Source of the DNA: JANQMX01 sp965247175
Lineage (GTDB): Bacteria > Pseudomonadota > Alphaproteobacteria > Kiloniellales > DSM-21159
NCBI GenBank assembly: GCA_965247175.1
Contig: OZ252006.1
Coordinates: 4,926,325 to 4,990,324, forward strand
Direction: 5' to 3'
Length of the DNA stretch: 64,000 nt
The notes beneath the pieces are model-generated. The model ran no database searches. It was not told the DNA's origin and saw only the letters and a list, made by a program, of their open reading frames with translations. Of the stretch, positions 32,369-40,566 are shown piece by piece (within the stretch, counting starts at the first letter, position 1; each line of letters starts with the position of its first letter). The position numbers were made by a program, and so were the translations under genes.

Positions 32369-35257
32369 TTATGCCCGCTTCTTCTCGCGGTTCTTCAGGT
32401 TTGGCAGGTAGGGCGCGAGGTAGCTTCCCGTGTAGCTGCCGGCTGTGCGCGCCACCTCTTCCGGCGTGCCTTGCGCCACGATGCGCCCGCCGCCGTCGCC
32501 GCCTTCGGGGCCGAGATCGAGAATCCAGTCGGCGGTCTTGATGACCTCCAGGTTATGCTCGATGACCAGCACGGTGTTGCCTTGGTCGACCAGGGCCTGC
32601 AGCACCTCCAGGAGCTTGCGCACGTCCTCAAAGTGCAGGCCGGTGGTCGGCTCGTCGAGGATGTAAAGCGTCTTGCCGGTGGAACGGCGCGAGAGCTCCT
32701 TGGCCAGCTTGATGCGCTGTGCCTCACCGCCGGAGAGGGTGGTGGCCTGTTGGCCCACGTGGATGTACCCGAGGCCGACCCGCTCCAGAGTCTCCATCTT
32801 GTTGCGGATGGCCGGGACGGCCTTGAAGAACTCGTGCGCCTCCTCGACCGTCATATCCAGCACATCGGCGATGGAACGGTCCTTGAAGGTGACCTCCAGG
32901 GTCTCGCGGTTGTAGCGCTTGCCCTTGCAGGTATCGCACTGGACGTAGACGTCGGGCAGGAAGTGCATCTCGATCTTGATGACGCCGTCACCCTGGCAGG
33001 CCTCGCAGCGCCCGCCTTTGACGTTGAAGGAGAAGCGCCCTGGGCGGTAGCCACGCTGCTTGGCTTCCGGCAGGCCGGCGAACCACTCGCGGATGGGCGT
33101 GAAGGCGCCGGTGTAGGTTGCGGGGTTCGAGCGCGGCGTGCGGCCGATCGGCGACTGGTCGATATCGATGATCTTGTCGATGAACTCCAGGCCTTCGATG
33201 TCCTTGTGAGGGGCCGGCAGATCGCGGCTGCCGTGCAGGCGCCGGGCCAGCGCCTTGTAGAGGGTCTCGATCACCAGGGTCGACTTCCCGCTGCCGGACA
33301 CGCCGGTGACGCAGACGAAGGCGCCAAGCGGGAAGGCGGCATCGACGTTGTGAAGGTTGTGGCCGCTGGCGCCCTTGACCACGATCTTCTGGCCACGGTG
33401 CCCGCGCCGGCGTTTCTTCGGCACCTCGATCTGCTTGAAGCCGGTGAGGTACTGGCCGGTCAGGCTGGACTGGTTCTGCTCGATCTTGGTCGGCGGGCCA
33501 AGGGCCACCACGGTGCCGCCGTGCTGACCGGCGCCCGGACCCATGTCGACAACGTAGTCGGCCGCGCGGATGGCGTCCTCGTCATGCTCGACGACGATGA
33601 CGGTGTTCCCCAGATCGCGTAGCCGCCTGAGTGTGTCGAGCAGCCGTGCGTTGTCGCGCTGGTGCAGACCGATGGAGGGCTCGTCGAGCACGTAGAGCAC
33701 GCCGGTCAGGCCGGAACCGATCTGCGAGGCAAGACGGATTCGCTGGCTCTCCCCGCCGGACAAGGTCGCCGACGCGCGGGATAGGGTCAGGTAGTTCAGC
33801 CCCACGTCGTTCAGGAAACCAAGGCGTTCGCGGATCTCTTTCAGGATCCGGCTGGCGATTTCCCGGCGCTGCGGCGTCAGGCCCTCTTCGATGTTGTCGA
33901 ACCAGTCCTTGGCGTCGCTGACTGAGAGCTCGCAGACCTCGCCGACATGCCGCCCGCCAATTTTGACCGCGAGGGCTTCCGGCTTGAGGCGATAGCCGTC
34001 GCAGGCTTCGCAAGGCTTGCTGGTCTGGTACTTGGAGATCTCCTCCCGGATCCAGTCGCTGTCGGTCTCCCGCCAGCGGCGCTCCAGGTTGTTGATCACG
34101 CCTTCGAAGACCTTCTTGGTCTCGTAGCTGCGCAGGCCATCGTCATAGCGCAGCGTGATCGCCTCCTTGGTCCCGAAGAGGATGGCGTCCTGCACCTCCT
34201 CGGGCAGTTCTTCCCAAGGTTCGGTCATGGAAGCGCGATAGTGGCGCACCACGCTCTCGAGCGTCTGCACGTAGTAGGGCGAGGTGTTGCCGGTCGTGGC
34301 CCAAGGCGCGACCGCGTTGTTCTTCAGGGACTTGCGCTTGTCCGGCACCACTAGGTCCGGGTCGACATAGCTCGTGGCGCCCAGGCCGTCGCAGGATGGG
34401 CAGGCGCCGAAGGGATTGTTGAAGGAGAAAAGCCGAGGCTCGATCTCGTCGATCGTGAAGCCCGAGACAGGGCAGGCGAAGCGTGCCGAGAAGGTCACGC
34501 GCTCGCCGGTCTTCGCGTCCTCGGTGAAGGCAAGCCCGTCGGCCAGTTCCAGAGCCGTCTCGAAGGAGTCCGCGAGACGTTGCGAAAGCCCTTCCCGCAC
34601 CACGATACGGTCGACCACCACCTCGATGTCGTGCTTGCGCTTCTTATCGAGCGCCGGCGCGTCCTCGATGTCGTAGAGTTCGCCATCGATCTTGACCCGC
34701 TGGAAGCCCTTCTTGCGCAGCTCCAGAAGCTCTTTGCGGTACTCGCCCTTGCGGCCGCGCACGATGGGGGCAAGCAGGTAGAGGCGGGTGCCTTCCTCCA
34801 TCGCCAGCACGCGGTCGACCATCTGACTGACCGTCTGGCTTTCGATCGGCAGGCCGGTGGCCGGCGAGTAGGGCACGCCGACCCGGGCGAAGAGCAGACG
34901 CAGATAGTCATAGATCTCGGTGACCGTGCCGACGGTCGAACGCGGGTTCTTCGAGGTCGTCTTCTGCTCGATGGAGATGGCCGGCGACAGGCCCTCGATG
35001 GAGTCCACGTCCGGCTTCTGCATCAGCTCAAGGAACTGCCGCGCATAGGCCGAGAGGGACTCGACATAGCGCCGTTGTCCTTCGGCGTAGATGGTGTCGA
35101 AAGCGAGGGAGGACTTCCCCGAGCCCGACAGCCCGGTGATCACCACCAGCTGGTCGCGGGGCAGCACGATATTGACGTTCTTGAGGTTATGCTCACGGGC
35201 GCCGCGCACCTCGATGCGGGCTCCCGTGATCTCCTCGGCGGATGCCGTTTCCGTCAT
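32369..35257 (-). CDS. uvrA: excinuclease ABC subunit UvrA
   Basis: 962 residues from ATG 35257. There are two ABC modules: Walker A GLSGSGKS at 42-49 and a second in GVSGSGKST, and signatures LSGGESQRIRLA and LSGGEAQRIKLA. Zinc-finger segments are CPSCDGLG and CEACQGDG...CDTCKGKRYN. UvrA finds damaged DNA and loads UvrB for nucleotide excision repair. Other in-frame ATGs lie upstream (35272, 35290, 35305), embedded in a repeated Met/Asp-Gly stretch; homology starts only at ARIEVRGAREHNLKN, so the exact start is uncertain. A LexA box lies upstream, so SOS induction is expected. Confidence 0.97.
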   Translation of the reverse strand: MTETASAEEITGARIEVRGAREHNLKNVNIVLPRDQLVVITGLSGSGKSSLAFDTIYAEGQRRYVESLSAYARQFLELMQKPDVDSIEGLSPAISIEQKTTSKNPRSTVGTVTEIYDYLRLLFARVGVPYSPATGLPIESQTVSQMVDRVLAMEEGTRLYLLAPIVRGRKGEYRKELLELRKKGFQRVKIDGELYDIEDAPALDKKRKHDIEVVVDRIVVREGLSQRLADSFETALELADGLAFTEDAKTGERVTFSARFACPVSGFTIDEIEPRLFSFNNPFGACPSCDGLGATSYVDPDLVVPDKRKSLKNNAVAPWATTGNTSPYYVQTLESVVRHYRASMTEPWEELPEEVQDAILFGTKEAITLRYDDGLRSYETKKVFEGVINNLERRWRETDSDWIREEISKYQTSKPCEACDGYRLKPEALAVKIGGRHVGEVCELSVSDAKDWFDNIEEGLTPQRREIASRILKEIRERLGFLNDVGLNYLTLSRASATLSGGESQRIRLASQIGSGLTGVLYVLDEPSIGLHQRDNARLLDTLRRLRDLGNTVIVVEHDEDAIRAADYVVDMGPGAGQHGGTVVALGPPTKIEQNQSSLTGQYLTGFKQIEVPKKRRRGHRGQKIVVKGASGHNLHNVDAAFPLGAFVCVTGVSGSGKSTLVIETLYKALARRLHGSRDLPAPHKDIEGLEFIDKIIDIDQSPIGRTPRSNPATYTGAFTPIREWFAGLPEAKQRGYRPGRFSFNVKGGRCEACQGDGVIKIEMHFLPDVYVQCDTCKGKRYNRETLEVTFKDRSIADVLDMTVEEAHEFFKAVPAIRNKMETLERVGLGYIHVGQQATTLSGGEAQRIKLAKELSRRSTGKTLYILDEPTTGLHFEDVRKLLEVLQALVDQGNTVLVIEHNLEVIKTADWILDLGPEGGDGGGRIVAQGTPEEVARTAGSYTGSYLAPYLPNLKNREKKRA

Positions 35258-35443
35258 GACTCCATCCGCCATCGGTCCATCGGGCGTCATTCCATCCGGC
35301 ACCATTCGCTCGGCCCATCTCCTCTCTCGGAACTGGCTCAATATGGGTCAGTGCCGCTGCGAAAGCGAGGGGTCAGGCAACGCGGCTGCCATCGGTTATA
35401 CACAGACCAAAGAGGTTGGCCGGCGCAACAGCTCGGAAAATAT

Positions 35444-35458
35444 GTTCTTATTTTGTTC
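35444..35458 (-). promoter_or_regulatory. LexA (SOS) operator upstream of uvrA
   Basis: GTTCTTATTTTGTTC on the plus strand, i.e. GAAC-N7-GAAC on the minus strand, is an exact match to the alphaproteobacterial LexA direct-repeat box GTTC-N7-GTTC. It lies in an AT-rich stretch between the end of the PAS-cyclase gene and uvrA, 139-187 bases upstream of the candidate uvrA starts, in the position expected for the uvrA promoter. Confidence 0.85.
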
Positions 35459-35512
35459 TTAGCGAGTCGCCAAGCCGCGACTGAACCCACGTCGCGCGAT
35501 CGACGGCTTGGT

Positions 35513-36622
35513 TCAGACGAACGACGGGGTGCTGCTCATGCTCGGGCCGGATTCCAGGCTGAAGATCCGCTTGCGTCCGAAGCCCTTGAGCTCGACCTCC
35601 CCGCGCGGGGTGAACTGGAACTCCTCGCGCAGATGCCGCGCCATATCTTCGCAGAGGGTGATCTCCATGGGTGGGGAGAGGGCTTCAAGCCGCGCGGCCA
35701 GGTTCGCGCCGGGGCCGAAGATGTCATAGACGTACTTCTGGATGCCGACGATCGAGCCGACGACCGGGCCGGTGTTGATGCCGATGCGGCATTGCCAGGT
35801 CTGGCTGTGGGCTTCGTTGCGGCGCTTGAGGTAGCGGATCATCCGCAAGGCGACATTCGCGATGTTCCGCGGGTGCTCGGGCGTTGGCTCGGGGACGCCG
35901 CAGACGGCCATATAGGCATCGCCGATGGTCTTCAAGCGCTCGCAGCCGAACTGCTCAACGATGCGGTCGAAGCCAGTGAAGATATCGTTCAACTCGCTGA
36001 TCAATGCCGGCGGATCGCGCGACAGGGACATCTCCGTGAAGTTGACGAAGTCCAGCATTAGGATGGAGGCTTCGTAACGCTGCGGCGTGGTGATGCCGAA
36101 CTGCTTCCACTCCTCGTAGATGGTCTTCGGCATGATGTTGAGCAGAAGCTTCTCGACCCGCTCCTTCTCCTTCAAGAGATCGCGGTTCTGGCGCTCGACC
36201 ATGCGCGAGTAGGACTCGATCATGTACTCGAGCTCTTTGACCTTGCTGATGTTCTGGCATTCCACCAGCAGCACCTGGCCATCGCCGCGGATTGAGGTTT
36301 CGATGCGCACAGCGATCTGCAGCGGCCGGCGGCCACTCTTGATCTGGATCTCGCCGGTGAAAGGGCGGCCCTCGCCGACGCGCGCCGCCACTTTCTCGAA
36401 ATCGAACGAAGGCAGCAGCGTTTCCAAGGTGCAGTTGGCATCCTCGACGGCCGGGAACCACTGCTCGAAGCGCTGATTGTGAAACAGCACCTCGCAGGTT
36501 TCCGCATCGACGGCTGCCAGGCCCACGCCGGTCGACTGCAGCAAAAGCTCGTTGAAGCGTCCGAAGTCGAGGGGACTGGTGACGCTGTCGTTGGCGGGTT
36601 TAGGCGGCTTTGGCGCTGACAA
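35513..36622 (-). CDS. PAS-coiled-coil-class III nucleotidyl cyclase
   Basis: 369 residues from the proposed TTG at 36622: a PAS-like domain (about 20-125), a coiled coil leading into LLLNIMPKTIYEEW (about 128-172, resembling the linker of soluble guanylate cyclases), and a cyclase domain (183-355). Catalytic residues are complete: D191, D235, N307 and R311. K231 and D300 indicate ATP as substrate. An ATG at 36748 would add 42 residues that are only a frame-shifted shadow of the upstream globin gene, so TTG is preferred, though its ribosome-binding site is weak. It overlaps the globin gene by 23 bases. The product is cytoplasmic, a probable haem-partnered adenylate cyclase. Confidence 0.88.
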   Translation of the reverse strand: MSAPKPPKPANDSVTSPLDFGRFNELLLQSTGVGLAAVDAETCEVLFHNQRFEQWFPAVEDANCTLETLLPSFDFEKVAARVGEGRPFTGEIQIKSGRRPLQIAVRIETSIRGDGQVLLVECQNISKVKELEYMIESYSRMVERQNRDLLKEKERVEKLLLNIMPKTIYEEWKQFGITTPQRYEASILMLDFVNFTEMSLSRDPPALISELNDIFTGFDRIVEQFGCERLKTIGDAYMAVCGVPEPTPEHPRNIANVALRMIRYLKRRNEAHSQTWQCRIGINTGPVVGSIVGIQKYVYDIFGPGANLAARLEALSPPMEITLCEDMARHLREEFQFTPRGEVELKGFGRKRIFSLESGPSMSSTPSFV

Positions 36623-36968
36623 TGAGTGGCTTTCTCTTGATGATCTCGCCGGCGATGCTGGCGACGTCGTCGTCGTCCATGCCGCCTTCTTCGAGAGCTT
36701 CGCGTAGGAGGAGCGCCATCTCGTCGAAGGAGCGGGAGTCGATCCCAAGATGGGCGTGGACTTCAGCGAGCTTCTGGTCGGTGTAGCTTGCCGGCCCGCC
36801 CATCAGGGCGGAAATGAACTTGGTCTGATGATCGACCAGGCGCCGCATATCCACGTTCGCGAAGTAGGGATCGAGGACTTCGGAATCGAGCACCTTGTCG
36901 TAAAATGTCATGACAATCTTGCTTACGGTGGCGAAGCCGCCATAGCGCTCGAACATCGTCGTCGACAT
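36600..36968 (-). CDS. group I truncated haemoglobin (TrHb1)
   Basis: 122 residues, typical of TrHbN-type globins. FERYGGFATVSKIV begins the A/B helices, Tyr23 is at the B10 position (TFYDKVLDS), VDHQTKFISALMGGP is the E-helix region, and proximal His71 is in AEVHAHLGID. Such globins bind O2 or NO. ATG 36968 follows GAGGGG; an in-frame ATG seven codons earlier is less likely. The 3' end overlaps the PAS-cyclase gene by 23 bases, so the two are translationally coupled. This suggests the globin senses a gas for the cyclase; that link is inferred. Confidence 0.9.
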   Translation of the reverse strand: MSTTMFERYGGFATVSKIVMTFYDKVLDSEVLDPYFANVDMRRLVDHQTKFISALMGGPASYTDQKLAEVHAHLGIDSRSFDEMALLLREALEEGGMDDDDVASIAGEIIKRKPLIVSAKAA

Positions 36969-37156
36969 GGTTCCCCTCTTGTTCGCCACCGTTTGTGCGG
37001 TCAGCGACCCACATTGTTACCCTTGGGACTAGCATAGAGCATTGCGCGGACCAAGCACCCCATCATCCTGCAATCAGGCCCACCGGGACTTTCGCCGCGC
37101 GTTAAGATCGGGCACCGTCCCAGCCGGAACACCCTTTGTCTGTGAAGGAGTCAACG

Positions 37157-37939
37157 TTGGGATACGAGACACTGCAGATTTCGCTCGAAAACGGGCTGGC
37201 CCGCCTGACCCTATCGAGGCCTGATGCCGCCAATGCGCTGAACCGGGCGATGGCGCACGAACTGATGCAAGCGACGGCTGAGCTGGACGGCCATCCGGCG
37301 GTTGGGGCCGTGCTCTTGAGCGGTGCCGGCGGGCGTTTCTTTTGCGCCGGCGGCGACCTAGCGGCGATGAAAGCCGCTGGCGAGGACGCGCCACGGCTGC
37401 TCAGGGAAATGACCAGCGATCTGCACGCCGCCATTGCCCGTCTGGCCCGCATGCCGGCGCCGGTCGTTGCCGCCGTCCAAGGTGTGGCTGCCGGTGCCGG
37501 CTTCAGTCTGGTCTGCGCCAGCGATCTGGCGATCGCCGGCGAAAGCGCCAAGCTCACCATGGCCTACACGCGCGCCGGTTTGGTCCCCGATGGGAGTTCC
37601 ACGTTCTTTCTATCGCGTCTGGTCGGTTTGCGGCGCGCGACCGAGTTGGCGCTGACCAACCGTCTGCTTAACGCCGGCGAAGCGCTCGATTGGGGATTGC
37701 TCAACAAGGTGGTGCCGGATGACGAGGTGATGGCCGCTGCCGAAGAGCTAGCGCGCAGCCTGGCCGCAGGACCGACAGCCGCCTTCGGCGCCACCAAGCA
37801 GCTTCTGATGGAGGGAGCCGCGAGCGGTCTGGAAACCCAGATGGAGCGGGAAAGCCGTGCCATCGCTGGGGCCATCGGCGGGGCCGAGGGACAGGAGGGC
37901 GTCGCCGCCTTCATTGAGAAGCGGAAGCCGCGTTTCTGA
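37157..37939 (+). CDS. enoyl-CoA hydratase/isomerase family protein
   Basis: 260 residues of the crotonase superfamily. Oxyanion-hole segments are visible: RFFCAGGDLAAMK for the first and VQGVAAGAGFSLVCASDLAIA for the second (here AAGAGFSLVCASDL). Catalytic residues differ between subfamilies; the Ser-Ser region GLVPDGSSTFFLSRLVG suits isomerase-like or thioesterase-like members as well as hydratases, so the exact reaction is open. The start is TTG 37157, chosen because AAGGAG lies six bases upstream; a TTG 21 bases earlier has none. It is divergent from the globin gene. Substrates are acyl-CoAs in the cytoplasm. Confidence 0.85.
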   Translation: MGYETLQISLENGLARLTLSRPDAANALNRAMAHELMQATAELDGHPAVGAVLLSGAGGRFFCAGGDLAAMKAAGEDAPRLLREMTSDLHAAIARLARMPAPVVAAVQGVAAGAGFSLVCASDLAIAGESAKLTMAYTRAGLVPDGSSTFFLSRLVGLRRATELALTNRLLNAGEALDWGLLNKVVPDDEVMAAAEELARSLAAGPTAAFGATKQLLMEGAASGLETQMERESRAIAGAIGGAEGQEGVAAFIEKRKPRF

Positions 37940-37975
37940 AGTTTCACAGTGAACATAAGAGAATTTTGCCTTATC

Positions 37976-38087
37976 GCAAATTTGGGGTGGCGTACCCGGT
38001 CTTAGTTGTGTACCTTTTGTTGCAAATGTGGGGTGCTGCGGGCTGGGGTGCCTGTGGCAACGAAAAAGAACAAAAATGCATGGGGTG
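37976..38087 (+). repeat. GGGGTG repeats in the leader of the first PEP-CTERM gene
   Basis: A 14-base direct repeat, GCAAATTTGGGGTG (37976-37989) and GCAAATGTGGGGTG (38022-38035), differs by one base and is 46 bases apart. Two more GGGGTG copies occur at 38045-38050 and 38082-38087. They fill the gap between the enoyl-CoA hydratase stop and the PEP-CTERM start, so they may be binding sites for a regulator. This is inferred from position only. Confidence 0.45.
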
Positions 38088-38093
38088 CATACA

Positions 38094-38867
38094 ATGAAGA
38101 GCAAGAAACAGCGGCGGACAAATCTGTCCGGCCATAGCCGTTTTCTGATGGCGGCCGCGCTTTCCCTGGTGACCTTCGGATTCGCCGCTCAGGCGACTGC
38201 GATGCCCATGGGCGGCCTGACGTTGGGCGGTGGCATGTGCGACGTCATGGATGTGACGTACAAGTTCGGCGCCACCAACAAGAATGCGTCGGCTTGTGCC
38301 GGGCAATTCACTTCGCCGAACAACGATGCGACCAGTGGCGGCGATCCGCTGCTGGGCTTTCTCAACAACGGCGATCTGGACACCATCTTCACCCCGATGG
38401 TGGTCCCTGCGGTCAGCAGCTACACTTGGTCCTACGCGGGCAAAGAAGAGACGCCTGGCGGCGCTTTCGATGCAGGTACGGTCGATGCCGGGTTCGACGC
38501 CACGCCGGATGCCGGTGTGCAGAGTGGAGAGTGGAGCGTATCCGACACGACTCCGCTTTCCGGCCCCTTCGTGATTAGTGCCAAGGGTGGCAACGGCTGG
38601 TCGGTCTACTTCTTCGACAACCTGATGTTCGATCCGATGGACGGCGGTGTTCTGATGGGCAACTGGACCACCTCGGGCCTTGAGAACAACGGCGGCAACC
38701 AGCCTCAGCTGTCGCATATCTCGCTGTTCACCACCGAGCTCGGCAATCCTCCACCGCCGCCGCCCGATCCCAGCTTTATGCCCGAGCCTGGTACGATTGC
38801 GCTGCTTGGTCTCGGGTTGGCCGGGCTGGGCTTCGCAGCACGCCGCCGGAGAACCACTGGCAGCTGA
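38094..38867 (+). CDS. PEP-CTERM sorting-domain protein
   Basis: 257 residues. An N-terminal signal peptide (hydrophobic stretch about 19-38, ending near ATAMP) is followed by a Gly/Asn/Asp-rich exported region and a PPPPPPDP linker. The C-terminal sorting signal is MPEPGTIALLGLGLAGLG at about 229-246, then AARRRRTTGS: the PEP motif, a hydrophobic helix and a basic cluster. Exosortase is expected to cut near PEP for surface or extracellular-matrix display. No exosortase is in this window. ATG 38094 is preferred; an upstream ATG (38076) is possible. Confidence 0.85.
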   Translation: MKSKKQRRTNLSGHSRFLMAAALSLVTFGFAAQATAMPMGGLTLGGGMCDVMDVTYKFGATNKNASACAGQFTSPNNDATSGGDPLLGFLNNGDLDTIFTPMVVPAVSSYTWSYAGKEETPGGAFDAGTVDAGFDATPDAGVQSGEWSVSDTTPLSGPFVISAKGGNGWSVYFFDNLMFDPMDGGVLMGNWTTSGLENNGGNQPQLSHISLFTTELGNPPPPPPDPSFMPEPGTIALLGLGLAGLGFAARRRRTTGS

Positions 38868-39009
38868 AGACCTGACAGGCGGACTGCGGACGGCCTTTCT
38901 GGCGACGCGCCAGGTTGAGTTTCAGTCCACAGCGGTTGGGCTTGGCGACTCCTGCCATTGCTGCCTTAATCGGCGCTCAAGATTCGACGAAGCGTGCGAG
39001 GAAGGTGCA

Positions 39010-39510
39010 ATGGCCGGCAGCGTCAACAAGGTCATCCTGGTCGGCAATCTGGGCCGTGACCCGGAAGTGCGCTCTATGCAGAGTGGCGACAAGGTGTGCA
39101 ATCTCTCCGTCGCTACCTCGGAGAGCTGGCGCGACCGCAACAGTGGCGAGCGTCGCGAGAAGACCGAGTGGCATAGAGTCGTGGTCTTCAACCAGCCGCT
39201 GATCAAAGTCTGTGAGCAGTATCTGCGCAAGGGCTCCAAGGTCTACCTGGAAGGCCAGCTCGAGACCCGCAAGTGGCAGGATCAGAACGGCCAAGACCGC
39301 TATTCCACCGAGGTTGTGCTGCGGCCCTATCGCGGCGAGCTGACCATGCTGGACGGCCGCAGCGAAGGCGGCGGCGGATACGGCGAGGCACAGGGCCAAT
39401 CCTATGACGCGGGTGGCGGCTTCGGTGGGTCGCAGGGCGGTGGCTCCAGCGGTGGCTTCGGCGGCGGTCGTGACACGGGCCGTGACCTCGACGACGACAT
39501 TCCGTTCTAA
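39010..39510 (+). CDS. ssb: single-stranded DNA-binding protein
   Basis: 166 residues. The OB-fold starts at MAGSVNKVILVGNLGRDPEVR, here from residue 1 with conserved LGRDPE, and includes EWHRVVVFN and VYLEGQLETRKWQ. A Gly/Gln-rich linker (about 115-155) leads to the conserved acidic tip DDDIPF, which recruits partner proteins. SSB coats single-stranded DNA in replication, recombination and repair. ATG 39010 follows GGAAGG. I found no LexA box in the 142-base gap upstream. Convergent with the gamma-glutamylcyclotransferase gene (27 bases). Confidence 0.97.
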   Translation: MAGSVNKVILVGNLGRDPEVRSMQSGDKVCNLSVATSESWRDRNSGERREKTEWHRVVVFNQPLIKVCEQYLRKGSKVYLEGQLETRKWQDQNGQDRYSTEVVLRPYRGELTMLDGRSEGGGGYGEAQGQSYDAGGGFGGSQGGGSSGGFGGGRDTGRDLDDDIPF

Positions 39511-39537
39511 GTGCCATAGCGCTTGGGGCACCGAGGC

Positions 39538-39951
39538 TTAGCGGACAGTCGAGATATAGTCGGCTGGGAAGCCGAGAGCCTCCAGGGCCTCTCTTAAGCG
39601 TGCTGCATAGGCCGCATTGGCTTCGTCTGGTGCCGGCAATTCCGGCAGGTTATAGCACAGCGCGGCTTGGCGCCCACCATCGAGGCGCTGGGCGTCCACG
39701 GCTTCGGGCCGGTAGTCTTCCAGGCCCGGCGCGCCATACAGTCTGCCCAGCTCTTCATGCGTGAGATCGTAGAGCATACCGTACGCCCGGGCGCCCGGCT
39801 GGGGGACGAGGGTGGCGCGACGCCCAATGCGCAAGCCGAAGTTCTCGACGAAGGCCTTCTGAGGATTTTGGGCAGAGACGCCCGCCTCCCTCAGCACGAC
39901 TTCGTCCATGAAAAGGCCGTAGAAAAAACCGGTTACGCGGCGCTCGGTCAC
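39538..39951 (-). CDS. gamma-glutamylcyclotransferase (GGCT/AIG2-like) family protein
   Basis: About 137 residues from GTG 39951. FFYGLFMDE resembles the first family motif (YGxL). ENFGLRIGRRATLVPQPG and AYGMLYDLTHEELGRLY match the GGCT fold core, and the glutamate of the DLTHEEL helix could be catalytic. Enzymes of this family release 5-oxoproline from gamma-glutamyl compounds, but many relatives have unknown substrates. The GTG lies four bases after the terB stop, with AAGG at the terB end; longer readings overlap terB in another frame. It is the second gene of a two-gene leftward unit with terB. Confidence 0.72.
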   Translation of the reverse strand: MTERRVTGFFYGLFMDEVVLREAGVSAQNPQKAFVENFGLRIGRRATLVPQPGARAYGMLYDLTHEELGRLYGAPGLEDYRPEAVDAQRLDGGRQAALCYNLPELPAPDEANAAYAARLREALEALGFPADYISTVR

Positions 39952-39955
39952 GAGC

Positions 39956-40423
39956 TTACGAACCTTGCTCGTCCTGTTTGTCGGCGGCGGCCAGCAGCGC
40001 GTCCTCGTAGTCTGTCGAGTCGACCTGCAGCAGCGCGCAGATGTGCCGCAGCATGGCGAACTCATGCGCGCTGACCTCGCCGTCGGCGAGCGCGACGGTC
40101 GTGACGATCTGAGGAATCAGCTCGGCCGCCTCACGCTGCTTGGCCAGTCGCTCGATCTTGTTGAGCAGGATATGGCGGCTATCGGCCTCGTCCTTGCGCA
40201 GGCGGTCCATGAAGTCGTCCAGGATGGCGATGGCTTTGTGCGGATCATAGAGCCGCAGCCGTTCCATGCGTGCCAGAAGGTCGTCGATGGCGAAGCGCTC
40301 GGAGAGTGCGCTGTCGCCGTCGGCTAAAATAGTCAGTGCGCAGGCGGCCATGGCCGCCTTGAGGAAGTTCTTGTCTTGGATGCCCGACGCATCCCGCGCG
40401 AACAACGAGACTCGCTTAGCCAT
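39956..40423 (-). CDS. TerB-like (DUF533/tellurite-resistance) domain protein
   Basis: 155 residues, an all-helical TerB-like protein. The paired acidic motifs LADGDSALSERF (about 33-44) and LADGEVSAHEFAML (about 113-126) mark the two halves of the fold and may bind a metal. It is soluble, with no signal peptide. TerB family members join the terZDAB stress response in some bacteria, but stand-alone copies such as this have no settled role. Upstream lies the divergent membrane protein gene; downstream, four bases away, the GGCT-like gene. Confidence 0.78.
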   Translation of the reverse strand: MAKRVSLFARDASGIQDKNFLKAAMAACALTILADGDSALSERFAIDDLLARMERLRLYDPHKAIAILDDFMDRLRKDEADSRHILLNKIERLAKQREAAELIPQIVTTVALADGEVSAHEFAMLRHICALLQVDSTDYEDALLAAADKQDEQGS

Positions 40424-40566
40424 TTCGCCCCACCAATCGTTGATTTTCTTCGATTATGGCACAGAACCTGAGCCTGCGGGTACGGTTTGGAACTCTGTTG
40501 TTTTCGTTAGCATTTTTTTGGCGCTGCCCGGCCTAGAGTGCTCCGCGGTCAACCCTGCAGGGCGGC

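Noticed and set aside
32261..36061. Long plus-strand open frames over uvrA and the PAS-cyclase (453 and 493 codons)
   Set aside because: They are antisense shadows of clearly conserved genes, with arginine/valine-rich, non-protein-like composition.
36623..36748. N-terminal extension of the PAS-cyclase to ATG 36748
   Set aside because: The 42 extra residues are a frame-shifted reading of the globin gene, with Ser/Thr/Arg-rich shadow composition.
37990..38027. Possible sigma-54 promoter (TGTACC...TTGCA) before the PEP-CTERM gene
   Set aside because: The invariant GG of the -24 element is absent; the match is limited to the -12 half.
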